Source of the DNA: Artemisia argyi
Lineage: Eukaryota > Streptophyta > Magnoliopsida > Asterales > Asteraceae
Assembly: GCA_030686995.1 (NCBI GenBank)
Contig: CM060704.1
Coordinates: 115,546,042-115,610,041, forward strand
Length of the DNA stretch: 64,000 bases
Direction of reading: 5' to 3'
Translations under genes and position numbers: made by a program
Notes under the pieces: generated by a model
Told to the model about the DNA's origin: nothing
Seen by the model: the letters and a program-made list of their open reading frames with translations, nothing else
Databases searched by the model: none
Shown here: one piece after another, positions 22,951 through 34,936 of the stretch
How the letters are laid out: each line of letters opens with the position of its first letter
Numbering within the stretch: position 1 is the stretch's first letter

Positions 22951-24347
22951 TGATGCGTGGTTTTGCAACCTTGCAAAAGGTTTTACTTCTCGAGGGATCT
23001 TGAGAAGCTTGCAATCCCCACCAGGCAGTATACCTGACCGATTTAGTATAGTGTAGTGGCAAGTACCAGGTGATTGATCGTTCTACTTGGGAAATAGTGT
23101 TCGTTAGGATTGAAACTTAATCAAACTAGGTCTAGAGGTGAGGGATGATTCTTTTTGTATTTTTATGGTTTATGGAAAGCAAGTAAAAATCTCGGGTATT
23201 GGAAGAGTGGGCGGAATTAGTTGCTAGTCAACTAACCCAAAGAACTACAAATGCAATAAAAATAAAATAACAAGAAAACAAAAATGTGAGAAAAACCTTA
23301 TATGGAGAGAAACGTGTTTACTTAGATTTCACTATTCCCTAGCTATCTTTCATTAATTGATGAGTTTGTTATAATTGCATGGATGACGGGTTATATTCCT
23401 TAATACCATTTGTGGGGCCGTGTATGATCTTCCCCAACTCTATAAGCTTCTACCTCTTCCTATGTCGAGCCGACAACTAGCTCCTAACATGGCCTCCTTA
23501 GTAGTCACTTATGCGTTAAATATAACCATTAAAATCGTAGTACACATCCGATTCATGTTTCTTAAGACGTTCAAGCATGTTACCAATTGGAGATTAGCCA
23601 GTTTTCTTAAGCCTAACATCGAAATCATTCATCCAACAACAATTAATAACAAACAATCAATCAACAATCAATAGCTAGGTTTCATTACATCTAAGCAAAC
23701 ACAAATAAACCTAGCCTAGCATGTTAATGTAAAGACAAGCATAAGATAGAATCAGACAACACATAGACAAATTGAGTGATTATTGGAAGACTTTTCTTTA
23801 ATTAATCATGGATGAAAGATGGGTTTGAAACCCCTACAAAAAGGCTAAAATTCGTTCTAGTGTTTGTGGTGAAGTTCCTCCAAAAGTTCTCTCCCTAATG
23901 AATGAAAATTAGAAAACTATATATAGATAATACAATCTGACGGCGTCACGTTATACATGTGACACCGTCAACTCGCCGCCAATGCTTTCCTCGGATTGCC
24001 TAGATCCAGATCTAATGCCGTCACCTTATATTCTTTACTAGCCGTCACCTTATAGAATGTACGTGACGGCCTAGGCGACAAAGGGTGACGCCGTCACTCT
24101 TTAAATCCAAAAAACATTCTGGCGCGTCTTGTGTAAACTTCATATCCACCTCTTTGCCAACACGTGACGCCGTCACCTTTAGAACGTGACGCCGTCAGGT
24201 ACTATTTCCAGCTTGATTTGAAGACTTTGTCGTTTTCTTCACTTTTCGCTCCGAAAAACGTCCAAAATGCTTCCTTTTCCAGATTTCTTCCCCAAAGTAC
24301 CTAAAATGGCAAAAGGAATGATTTGAGGCAATATTTGATCAAATAAT
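22951..24347 (-). repeat. 5' LTR of Athila-1, larger piece
   Basis: Starts (plus orientation) TGATGCGTGG and matches 5355-6750 nearly base for base, including the TGACGNCGTCA array (23938-24200). It is broken at 24347 by Tk-C and completed at 43178-43231, with ataat duplicated on both sides. Confidence 0.92.
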
Positions 24348-25232
24348 TGTAACACCCCCAATTCATGGATGCAGCGGAATTCAAACTGGGTGTTAATCGA
24401 CGGCACAATAGTCACAATAATAGAAAACGAACTCTAATTGAGTCGTTTTTGAAAGATTTATTATTCAAATTATATAAATATCAGAGATTACAAAATGAGG
24501 TCCCAGATGGTTCCATGTTTACAATTTAAATGAGTTTTTGAATGATAATAAAATTTATAGCCCTCTTGAATATCCGTGCTCCTCCATGCCAGCCTCGTTT
24601 ATTATGGACCTGAAATACATGCTTAAAACAGTCAACACAAAGGTTGAGTGGAATTCGTAGAGTTTGTAGTTAAATCGTTGAACACAATAATCGTAATGTG
24701 AGGTAATTAATCACACATTCATGGTTAGAAAACAAAAGTCGTTATTATTTCACTAAGCTCATGCAACCAAAGCATTAACATCGAACCAAAAATTGGCATT
24801 GTAGAAGCCCTACCAAGGTAATATTGCCATTATACCTCAACTATCAAATATAGTGCATTTGTTTGAACTCGTAGTTGTTCAACAGAAATGGGATTCATCA
24901 ATCCCAATAGATCTATTCACAATATTCGCGCTCACTATAGCTAGTGACTAATGGTTCATGATATAGGGACTTCGAACATGGCAATCGTTACTTAGTGACA
25001 ATAAAACATAGTCGGGTAGCATACAGTAGAAAGCATTGTGTTTGAGTAGAAAAAAAATAGCATGTATCCCCCCATGGGTTTGTAAAATAGTTAAACAATA
25101 GAAAGTGGGGCTACGAACTCACCTTAAGTTATGTAGTAAGTAGTGAATGTGATGGTCGAATTACGAAGGTTTCTACGAGCAACCTATAATAGAATGTCGC
25201 AACTTAGGATTGGAGTAAAGAATATGAAGAAT

Positions 25233-25236
<4 letters not shown>

Positions 25237-25296
<60 letters not shown>
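25237..25296. repeat. (TA)n microsatellite 1 in the Tk-C 3' LTR
   Basis: An uninterrupted TA run of roughly 60 bp. At the same point of the other LTR (40803-40820) the run is only about 18 bp, so it expanded or contracted after insertion. Confidence 0.95.
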
Positions 25297-25298
<2 letters not shown>

Positions 25299-25532
25299 GT
25301 CTTGCATTTAGTCCATGATGTGGTACAAAGTGTAGTGTAAGTCTTTGAAAAGAAATGGTTCATGAAACATGTATAGTTTATATATCGTTTACTACCGTTC
25401 GGGCAGACATAATTCAGAAGTCATGTAGTAAACGTTCGAAGAGCCAGGACACTTTAATTCGTAAATCCACAACTCACATGAGGCTTACTTAATGAACCCC
25501 TCACATGAGGCTCCCTACTATTGTAGTATTTG

Positions 25533-25534
<2 letters not shown>

Positions 25535-25628
<94 letters not shown>
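25535..25628. repeat. (TA)n microsatellite 2 in the Tk-C 3' LTR
   Basis: A TA run of roughly 94 bp; its LTR partner at 41057-41178 is roughly 120 bp. It abuts the TAGTAGGGAG/CTCATGTGAGG block shared with Tk-A. Confidence 0.95.
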
Positions 25629-25630
<2 letters not shown>

Positions 25631-27606
25631 TTTTGATCCGAAAAGTTACATGTCCAATATTTGAATAAACTTAGGAAAATTTATTTACATGAAGATTGTT
25701 ATTAGGATAAGTTTCTTAAGTCTTGTATGACAATTACTTGTAAGATCTCATGGTTCTTTAGATGAAGTAGATCCAAATTGTATGTTTAAGTTATCGCCAA
25801 ATCTTTAGCTCATGTTTTCGCCTAAGTAAGTTTATATGGTCATTTAGTCATGGCCTTGCCATGACCTTTGGTCATTGTTCCATGGTCTTGAGGCTCAACC
25901 TTGGCTCTAGCCATGGTTGTGGTCTTGATTGTAGGTCATAAGACCTCTTTGGTCTTTATAAACCATAACCATTATATAGTGACATATATATGTAAAATAG
26001 CTGTTAATAAATTGAGAAAAATCTCATTCGTTATTGGTTTTCTGGAGATGCACTCTTGTTTTTTTTGAAGAAAACGTGATTCCGGACAACTTTCGTGTTT
26101 TAACTTTTTCATGAAACGGACCAGAAAGGCCTCTTTTTGCGTGTTTTATGTTCTGTCACAGAAACTATTTTGGCAGTTTTGCCGCAAAGTTTTGGTAACT
26201 TCAAATGGTCATAACTTTTGACTCGTGTACTCGTTTTAGGTTGTTCAAATTGCTATGGTTTCCTTGTTAAGTCCTCTACTACAATATGTAATGATCTAAT
26301 ATCATAATTTTTACCATTTTGATCAGATTTCACCAAGAAAGTCACTAGTTTGCTTGGTTAAATAACTTAACTTAACAATCATATACAATAACTTGTTTTA
26401 CTCATTTTTATACATCATGGACATGATCACAAGACATAATATAGCATGAATGATATGTAAATAACATGATTATGATATTTAATAAGAAGTATGTTAGGGT
26501 TTTGCTTACAACTTTTGGCTTTCAATTAAGAAAGGAAGTCAAGTATGAACTAGGACACTAAACCTATGCTTGCAAACCCTTCACCACAATTCTTGCAAAA
26601 CCTTGCTATAATCCTTTTGAAAACCTTCTTAGCTCAGCCCTAGTACCCTTGTGTAGCTCCTAATTCAACCATGGAATCACCAAATAAACACTAGTTTCAT
26701 GTAGAGAATAACTAGGCCTTTAACTTTGTAGTGTAACTTGTAGTTTGAAGATCAAAAGATCATGGTGCTAGGGATTATAGGGTGTTTGGTTTTGGTGATG
26801 AAAAAGGAAGAGGATGAGCTTGCTATTTATAGGAAGATGAGGAGGTTAGGAAGGTGCCTAGGAAGGTGCAATGAGGAGGTTAGTTGCAAGATTTAGTCAA
26901 AGCTTACAAAGGAAGCTAATCAAAGCTTACAAAGGAAGCTTATACACATGTATGGATCCTAGGGCATAAGGCATGAGATCAAGACACATAATAGGTGAAT
27001 CCCCCCCTCTAAGTCGGCCAAGGCTGATCTAGGGTGACTAGATGAGTAGTCATGGTCTTATCTAAGTTACGGAGTGAGTTTTGGTCCCGGTAATTGCTAA
27101 CGGTAAGTCGCTAAGTCCTGAAACTTAAAATCGGGTATCCTAAAAATATGAAACTTATAAATATGTTAGAACTTATTAATATAACCTATCTTAGCATATT
27201 TAATGAGTGATAAGTTCTATCGGGTTGCTTAAATGCTGCTAAAACTGGAAACGCGGGTATAAAAAGCGTAATTCGCGTAAAACGCTGAACTGGAAAACGT
27301 AAAATTCCAAAACTTTTGGAATTGTCGTAAAATGAGAGAAAATCATATTTCTATTGTTTATAATATTTTATGGACATATTAGGATGCTGGAATGACGTTT
27401 AAACCAAAAAGTAAATCTCGGACACGGTTTTGTGATTTTTGCAGAAATGATCTGACGAGTATCAAATTCTCGGATTATCATTAAAATAGTTTAACTTACG
27501 AGAATATGAAATAAAAATTTCGGGAGTGAATAGTAAAAGTGAATAGTAAAATGAATAGTAAAAAAATTTGGGATTAGAAATTAACCTGAAAATGTGAATT
27601 GTTATA

Positions 27607-28492
27607 GTCTCTACCCCTTACGGGAACTTCGTCCCGAAGTTCTATGTGTGTTATATCTTGGAGTGGTGTTGATGAAAAGGTGTGGTTACTTATGAGGACC
27701 AGAGTCTGTGATTACCAGTGATGTAGTTTGATTTGTCTCAGAATATGGTGTGTCAATAGAGATTGATAACATAGTTGAATATCAGTAGAGATCCATATAA
27801 TAGTCGAATATCAAAGGAAATTGATATAGCAGTCGAATATTAATAGAAATTGATATAGTAGTTGCAATCATAGTCTAGTAGGTAATATGTTGTTGTACCT
27901 AGTGTTTATTGACTTCATACTTATGTTATTTCGGATACAAATAAGCCCACTTGTTTATAATTCTTTATTTACATAGAGAGGCATCCCAAACAATGTAAAT
28001 AGGGGAATATAAACTTATGGTTTGGTGATTTACAATTTCTTTATGTAAATGAAATGGCATCCCAATCCATTCAAATAATTATAAATCATCCTACTTAAGA
28101 ATTCGCAACACAACATTCATAATTAGCCGGTGAGTTACAAGGTAGTGTATTACGAGATGATACTGGTGTTCCAAAAGTACAAGATGAATATTCAATCTTG
28201 TAAAGCTGAAGAGGGTGCTTGTGGTGTAACTAAGGATGATTTGAGCTTTAAAAGTGCATCAAGATCTGTTAATGAGCTTGTGGTTGTAACGGTTGTGAAG
28301 ATAATGATATGATATGTTGATGAACAAAAGTGTGTAGCGTATGCTTAACATTAATATTGGTAGAGATGTTAAGTTTGCTTTAAAATTTTTAAGAGATTTT
28401 AAAGGTTTATGACGGAATGGTATTCTTAGGACCTAAATAGGATAGTACTTCTACGGGATGAAGTGAAGAATTGATAACTATCCCAAGATAGT
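27607..28492 (-). other. Tk-C internal region next to its 3' LTR
   Basis: On the minus strand it ends in ACTTCGGGACGAAGTTCC and a purine tract GTAAGGGGTAGAGAC, the usual pol-end and PPT layout of Tekay-type elements, but no pol codons can be followed upstream. At 27741-27865 there are about four tandem copies of a 29-36-bp unit with the core gtCGAATATnAATAGaaAT. The 60-codon ORF at 28130 is not convincing. TSD atagt of Sire-1 ends at 28492. Confidence 0.7.
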
Positions 28493-29787
28493 TGTTGACA
28501 TAAATAATGTCTTAAAACATTGTTAGCATATTAACAATGTCTCTATGTTTTGATAATTACAAAGCATAAACTCATTAATCTAAAACTAATGACGTAAACA
28601 AGTTTTAGTGCTTAATATTTGTCTTTGCTTCCATATCACTTAAGGTATGAATAAACAAAGGGTGTATTACATTTCATGATCAAAGGAAAATTTTCTAATC
28701 ACCAGAATTTTTATAAAATGTATTAAACATCTTACATCTTTTACAAAATTACTTTTGGAATTAAAAGAATATGTTTAATTCATTATAAATATATGATTTC
28801 AAATTTCCAACAAAAAATGGCAAATTCTATCCAGAAAAATATTCCCCACTAAAAGACAAGAAAAACCAACGTTCTGAAGGGGCGTCCCCCTTAATTCCTT
28901 AGGCGGCCCCCTTAATCATTAAGGGGACCGGCCACTAATTAAGGGGACCGGCCACGCTCCAGAACAGTATTTTTCTCCCCTATAAATACTGGTTCTCTCC
29001 TCAGAATTTTCTTACCTTTTGCACTTCAAAACTTTCAGATCTAGATCCAATTCTCTATTATCTTATCCTTTGATCATAAGTGTATAATTCTTTGTTTCAA
29101 AGTGATCCAACCTTCATCCTCTCAAGTGCAAGAGAAGAATACTTCTATCCCTCAAGACAAGAAGTATTACAACTTGTTGTGATCTCCACATCCAAGTTGT
29201 TGGTCCATCATCAAAGATCATTTACATTATTCTTTGTGAAGTTGTGAATATTTGATTGTAGATAGTTTTGCTAGATATAGATTGTGTGATTAGTTAGTAG
29301 CTTGGTGTGAAGAAGAAAAGTTAGGAACTAGATTGGTGTGAAGAAGATAGGTGTGGAGTAGTTAGTTGTGAAGTAGATTGATTTGAAGAAGTTGTGTAGA
29401 AGTTGTGACTTAGGTGTGACGAAGTTGTGGTGTGAAAAGTGGTGTGTAAATTGGTGTGTACGGTTTTCTCCGCCATAAGGGAGCTTGTTGATATAGTGAA
29501 GAAAACTCTCGAGTTAGGTGCTCGGGGAGTGGAGTAGGTCAAGGAAGGTGTCCTTGTAGCCGAACCACTATAAATCTCTTGTCTCGCGGTTCGATCGTTC
29601 CATCTCTTACTTATTTCATTACTTATCATTGTTATATATTGTGTAGTATTATTTATTTATATTGTACAAGACTTGAGATCATATATTATCGAATCTAAGT
29701 TTTCAAAAGCTAAGTAAACTCTAAAACTATCTTTTATAACGAATAAAAAAGACGTAAAACTATTCTACCCCCTTCTAGTTTTCCACA
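28493..29787 (+). repeat. 5' LTR of Sire-1 (1295 bp)
   Basis: TGTTGACATAAATAATG to CTAGTTTTCCACA. The promoter part has GC-rich inverted repeats CCCCTTAAT-C-ATTAAGGGG and related words (28899-28953), then TATAAATAC (28981-28989). The R-U5 part (29270-29480) consists of degenerate GTGTGAAGAAG / GTGTGTAAATTG units. The antisense ORF of 102 codons at 29321-29629 lies on these repeats and recurs in the other LTR; I do not regard it as a gene. Confidence 0.95.
28981..28989 (+). promoter_or_regulatory. TATA box of the Sire-1 LTR
   Basis: TATAAATAC, preceded by C-rich tctcccc and placed 28 bp after the inverted-repeat cluster. The same box is at 36555-36563 in the 3' LTR and, as an internal copy, at 34895-34903. 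Confidence 0.85.
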
Positions 29788-29789
29788 AT

Positions 29790-29804
29790 TGGTATCAAGA
29801 GCCA
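29790..29804 (+). other. Primer-binding site of Sire-1
   Basis: TGGTATCAAGAGCCA, three bases after the LTR. It resembles the initiator tRNA-Met type TGGTATCAGAGC with an extra A, as often seen in Sireviruses. Confidence 0.8.
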
Positions 29805-29888
29805 CGTCTAGCAAGATTTTTAAAATATATTGTATTTTAAAACTTGTAACGATCTATAGAATCTGAAAAATATTTAGAAGGGCAATCT

Positions 29889-32800
29889 ATGCAAAGGCCA
29901 CCACTATTTGAAAGTGATGGATTTTTATATTGGAAAAATAGATTCGAAACATATGTGAAATCAAAAGATCTTGATCTTTGGCATATTATTACCTTTGGTG
30001 ATTTTCCTCCTATTCAATATAATGTTGAAACTAAAATGAATGAAATTGTATCTTTTTAAGAACAAAATGATGATTTGAAAAAGAAATTAGCAAAAAATAA
30101 TGAGGCTAAAATGGTAATTTATAATGCGTTACCACGCAAAGAATATGAAAGAATTTTAATGTGTAAAACCGCCAAAAAAATTTGGGATTCTTTACTAATT
30201 ACTCACCAAGGTAATAGCCAAGTCAAAGATAATAAAATAGATCTTCTTGTACAACAATATGAACAATTTACGATTCCGGAAGAGGAATCAATTGATAATG
30301 CTTTTGCTAAGTTTAACACTATCATCACAAGTTTAAAAGCACTTGATGAGACATTTTCTAGTAAAAATTGTGTTAGGAAATTTCTTAGGGCATTGCATCT
30401 AAAATGGCGAGCTAAGGTCACGGCAATTGAAGAATCAAAGAACTTGATGACGTTATCACTAGATGAACTAATTGGCAACTTGAAGGTTCATGAAGAAATC
30501 ATAAGAAGAGATTCGGAAACTGTCAAAGTCAAGAAAGAACAAACCAAATCCATTGCTCTAAAAGCCAAAAAGGAACCTAGTGATGATGATGATTCAAGTG
30601 ACGAAAGTGAAGACGAAGAATATGCAATGGCCGTAAGAGAATTCAAGAAATTCTTCAAGAGACGAGGAAGATTCACTAGATCATCACGAGATGAAAGAAA
30701 AGCATTCCAAAGGAATAGAAGTGACAACTACGGGAAAAGAAAGTGCTTTAGATGTGGAAGTCCAAATCATCTCATTAGCGAATGTCTAAAGCCATCGGGT
30801 TATGAAAATCAAGGTGCTTTTGTTAGTGGAACATGGAGTGATAGTGACAAAGAAGAGGTTGAAAAGCCAAGAGAAGAAAAGTGTTTTATGGCAAAAGAAA
30901 CCGACGAAATATGTTTAGGAATTGACTTGGAACCTGACGAATGGATCAAAGATAGCGGATGTTCGAGGCACATGACGGGGAACCGCAAGCTATTCTCTAC
31001 ATACAAGGCATACAATGGAGGTAACGTTATTTTCGGTAGTGACTTACGTGGAAAAATCATTGGCAAAGGTACGATTTCTCAAGACTCACTTACTATTGAA
31101 AAGGTAGAGCATGTAGATAAATTAACATATAACTTGCTTAGTGTAGGACAAATATGTGATAATAAATGTAGAGTCACATTTACCGAAGAGGATAGCGAAA
31201 TAGTTAAGAATGGAAAAATTATAGGTAGAGGAATTTGGAAAGGCGGCATATATGTTATGAAACTAGGAAACAAACCTGAGGATAGGATATGCCTAACGAC
31301 CCTAGATGAAAACTCTACATTGTGGCATAGGAGATTAGGACATGCTAACATGCAACAAATACAATCTTTGGCCTCTAAGGAATTAGTTAGAAATTTGCCT
31401 AATCTAAAATATGACAAGCATTTTTGTGATGCATGTGAAATTGGAAAACAAGCTCATGCTAGTCACAAAGCTAAGAATATAGTATCCACTACTAGGTGCC
31501 TAGAATTAGTACATATGGATCTTTTTGGTCCATCCGCTGTGCGGAGCTATGGAGGAAACAAATATACCTTAGTAATAGTAGATGACTACTCAAGATACAC
31601 TTGGACTAGGTTTTTAAGTGACAAAACCCAAGCCTTTGAAAAATTCGAAATATTTAGTAAAATGATTCAAAATAAATTAGGATGCTCAATAGTTGCCATT
31701 AGGACGGACCATGGTAGGGAATTTGATAACGAAGTACAATTCGGAAAATACTGTGAGTTAAATGGAATATCTCACAATTTCTCCGCTCCCCGTACCCCTC
31801 AATCAAATGGGGTAGTAGAAAGAAAAAATAGGTCACTACAAGAAATGAGTAGAACTATGTTAAATGAACAATCCATTCCACAAAAATTTTGGTGTCACGC
31901 CGTATATACATCAACTTATATTTTAAATAGGGTATCAATTAGAAGAATTCTACGAAAAACTCCCTATGAGTTATTAAAAGATAGAAAACCAAACTTAAGC
32001 TACTTTAGGGTATTTGGAAGTAAATGCTATATTTTAAACACTAAGGACTACCTCACTAAGTTTGATCCAAAATCATATGAAGGAATATTTTTAGGATACT
32101 CACAAAATAGCAAAGCATATATAATACTTAACAAACACTCCATGAAAGTAGAGGAATCACTAAATGTAACATTTGATGAAACACCACCACCTCCTAAAAC
32201 ACTACCTTTAGAAGATGATGATTTAGTCGAAGATGAAGCTATTGAGGTTAGTAAAACAAAACCCATAGGAAATGATAATGAAGACATTCACTTAGAAAAT
32301 AACGAAACTGTTAATATTATAGAATCTAGATCACATCCATTAGATAACATAATAGGACATCTTAACCAAAGAACCCTTAGGTCACAAGCCCAAGATAAAA
32401 ACAACTTCTTTTGTTTCCTCTCAGCAATAGAACCTAAGAATATTAGCGAGGCTTTAAAGGATGAAAGTTAGGTTATAGCTATGCAAAAAGAATTAAATCA
32501 ATTTAAGGCAAATGATGTTTGGGAATTGGTCCCAAATCCAAAGGATATGACCATCATAGGAACCAAATGGGTATATAGGAATAAGTTAGACGAGAATGGA
32601 ATAGTTACTAGGAATAAAGCTAGGTTAGTTGCCCAAGGTTATAATCAACAAGAAGGAATTGATTATGACGAAACTTATGCCCCCGTAGCTAGACTAGAAT
32701 CGATTAGGGTATTACTTGCCTATGCTTGCGCCCTAGATTTTAAGTTATTCCAAATGGATGTGAAAAGTGCATTCCTTAATGGTTTTATCAATGAGGAGGT

Positions 32801-33957
32801 ATATGTGGCACAACCTCCAGGATTCATTGACTTCGCAAAACCTGATTATGTTTATAAGTTAAAGAAAGCCTTGTATGGACTCAAACAAGCTCCCAAAGCT
32901 TGGTATGATCGATTAAAAGCTTTTCTTATTAAACATGATTATTCCATGGGAATGGTAGATAACACTCTTTTCACTAAAAGGAAAGACCCAAATCTCATCA
33001 TTGTTCAAATATATGTTGATGACATTATATTTGGATCGACTTGTCAAGACATGTGTGATGAATTTGCCAAAATCATGCATGATGAGTTTGAGATGAGCAT
33101 GATGGGAGAACTTAACTTCTTCCTAGGATTACAAATAAAAAAATTAGAAGATGGAATATTTTTTAACCAATCTAAGTACATTAAGGAAATGCTTACGAAA
33201 TTTGGCCTAGAAGACTCAAAACCCATGAAAACTCCCATGTCTACGGAGGTAAAGCTCACAAAGGACGATGAAGGTGAGTCCGTAGATAACACCAAGTATA
33301 GAGGAATGATAGGTAGTTTACTATACTTGACGGCAAGTAGACCCGACATCATGTTTTGTGTCTGCCTTTGTGCCCGTTTTCTAGAGGATCCCAAAACCTC
33401 TCACCTAGAAGCGGTTAAGCGTATCTTCCGATACGTTAAAGGCACTATACACTTAGGATTATGGTATCCTAAGGAATCCGGCATAGAAACCATCGTCTAT
33501 GCGGATTCAGATCATTTGGGAGACTACGTAGATAGAAAGAGCACTAGCGGTATTTGCACGTTTATGGGATGTTGTCTAACGTCTTGGTTTTCGAAGAAGC
33601 AAACCGCTCTTGCTATTTCTACCACCGAAGCCGAATATGTAAGCGCCGGAAAGGCATGTCAACAAGCACTATGGATGAAACAAGCTCTCGTAGACTATGG
33701 CATTAGGTTAGAAAATATCCCCATTATGTGCGATAATAAAGGTGCGAATAGATTTAAGTAAAAATCCGGTGCAACACTCTAGGACTAAACACATAGAAAT
33801 ACATCACCATTTTCTTAGGGATAATGTACAAAAAGGAAATATATCTATAGAAAAGGTTGCATCGGAAGACAACATTGCGGATATATTCACAAAACCCCTT
33901 AAGCGTGAATTATTCAACCACTTGCGTTTAGGATTAGGAATGATGGAAGTTGACTAA
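29889..33957 (+). pseudogene. Sire-1 gag-pol polyprotein gene (broken)
   Basis: Starts at ATG 29889 (MQRPPLFESDG). In order: Gag; zinc knuckle [14 protein letters not shown] (30744-30785); aspartic protease with DSG (30951-30959, [13 protein letters not shown]); GAG-pre-integrase HHCC domain (LWHRRLGH..., then CDACEIGK); integrase core with the DDE residues in [15 protein letters not shown] and VVERKN (31500-31850); RT with YVDD at 33012-33023; copia RNase H (YADSDHLGD, DRKSTSG, TTEAEYV). Breaks: TAA at 30057-30059 inside Gag, TAG at 32469-32471 between integrase and RT (probably a Trp codon), and a one-base frameshift near 33740 in RNase H, after which the last 70 codons continue in the next frame to 33957. 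All catalytic residues I looked for are present. Full length would be about 1355 codons, normal for the family. Confidence 0.95.
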
Positions 33958-34936
33958 ATTATATTGAATTAATTCAAATTTATACTTGCATGATTTTTTT
34001 TTTCTTTTTACCTTTTCTGAGTCTAGGAATCTATTTCACACAAAACTAAAGATTGAGAAAATTTATTTTCTTTGCATAAACCTTTTTGTAAAACTCAATT
34101 AAATTTTCTCTAAAAATTATTCTCACAATCTAGGAATCACATGAAGATCATTTTCCTTGCATTGTTGACTATTTGTAAAAACATTGTCTTTCAAAATCAT
34201 GCATAAACTCTCACATAAATTGTCAAGGTATATAATCTAATATATGTCTTTGACATTCATGATCGAGCAAAAAAAAAAAAAAAATGAATCAAGGAGATCA
34301 TTTGGATTGTTTCTTAGGATCGTTATTTCTTTTTGCATCTAGGAGTCGAAACAATCACAATTCCACATTTGTTGCATATAGACACTCACTAGGACAAATT
34401 CCCTAATAATGGTGTCATCTTGATCCATCACTAGCTTTTCACTCACTAATTGCCTTTGCCTTTAATCTAAGATAGGTGCCTTAGGAAGCTTAAGTGTGCT
34501 TGCCTTTACTTACCTCCTATTGCTTATTATGTGTTGATTATTTGCTCTTTTGCCTATGTGTTTTTGCATGCATGCTATATCTTGATTAGATTAGATTCTA
34601 TATTGCCTAAGAGAATTGAACTTGCTTGAATAATAATCCAAACACATAACCTTTCTGCAAATTTTCTGCCAAAAACCCAATTCTGGCAACCTGGAAATCA
34701 CCAGCTGGGCGGCCCCCTTAATCATTAAGGGGACCGCCCCCTAATTAAGGGGACTGGCCATCTGATGGTCGGATTTACAGAATCTTTTCTGCTTTTTAGC
34801 CCATTTCAACCTACATTTCCTAATTTTCACCAACACAATTTATCCTAATCTCCTAAACAAACTTTATCCAACCATAAACACACAAATCTTACACTATAAA
34901 TACCCCCAATCCTCAAGACTCTTTACTCATCCCTTC
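33958..34936 (+). other. Sire-1 spacer between pol and the 3' ORF, with a candidate internal promoter
   Basis: No coding sense in 33958-34690; an A-run lies at 34268-34283. At 34708-34759 is a GC-rich cluster sharing a 29-bp identical word with the LTR (28911-28940), including CCCCTTAAT-C-ATTAAGGGG. It is followed by TATAAATAC at 34895-34903, the same box as in the LTR, 34 bp before the ATG of the 3' ORF. Confidence 0.7.
34895..34903 (+). promoter_or_regulatory. Internal TATA box ahead of the Sire-1 3' ORF
   Basis: TATAAATAC, identical to the LTR box. If it works, transcription would start around 34926-34935, giving an almost leaderless message for ATG 34937 or a short leader for the ATGATG at 34985. 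Function is inferred from sequence and from the equivalent arrangement in Sire-2. Confidence 0.55.

Larger units (their letters stand above)
24348..27606 (-). repeat. 3' LTR of Tk-C
   Basis: On the minus strand it runs from a mutated TATAAC (27606) to GGGGGTGTTACA (24348). It contains the U5 hairpin at 24424-24449, an AATAAA signal just upstream of it (complement of 24457-24466), the palindrome AATAGATCTATT (24906-24917), two long AT microsatellites (25237-25296, 25535-25628) and GAATAGTAAA repeats at its far end (27526-27565). The rest is non-coding; the 65-codon ORF at 25143 is a translation of the microsatellite. Confidence 0.9.

Noticed and set aside
25143..25340. 65-codon ORF with an IY repeat
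   Set aside because: Translation of the TA microsatellite.
29321..29629. Antisense ORF of about 102 codons, repeated at 36895-37215 and partly at 40227-40409
   Set aside because: It reads across the GTGTGAAGAAG repeats of the Sirevirus R-U5 region on the opposite strand; the S/T/H-rich product is what such repeats give.
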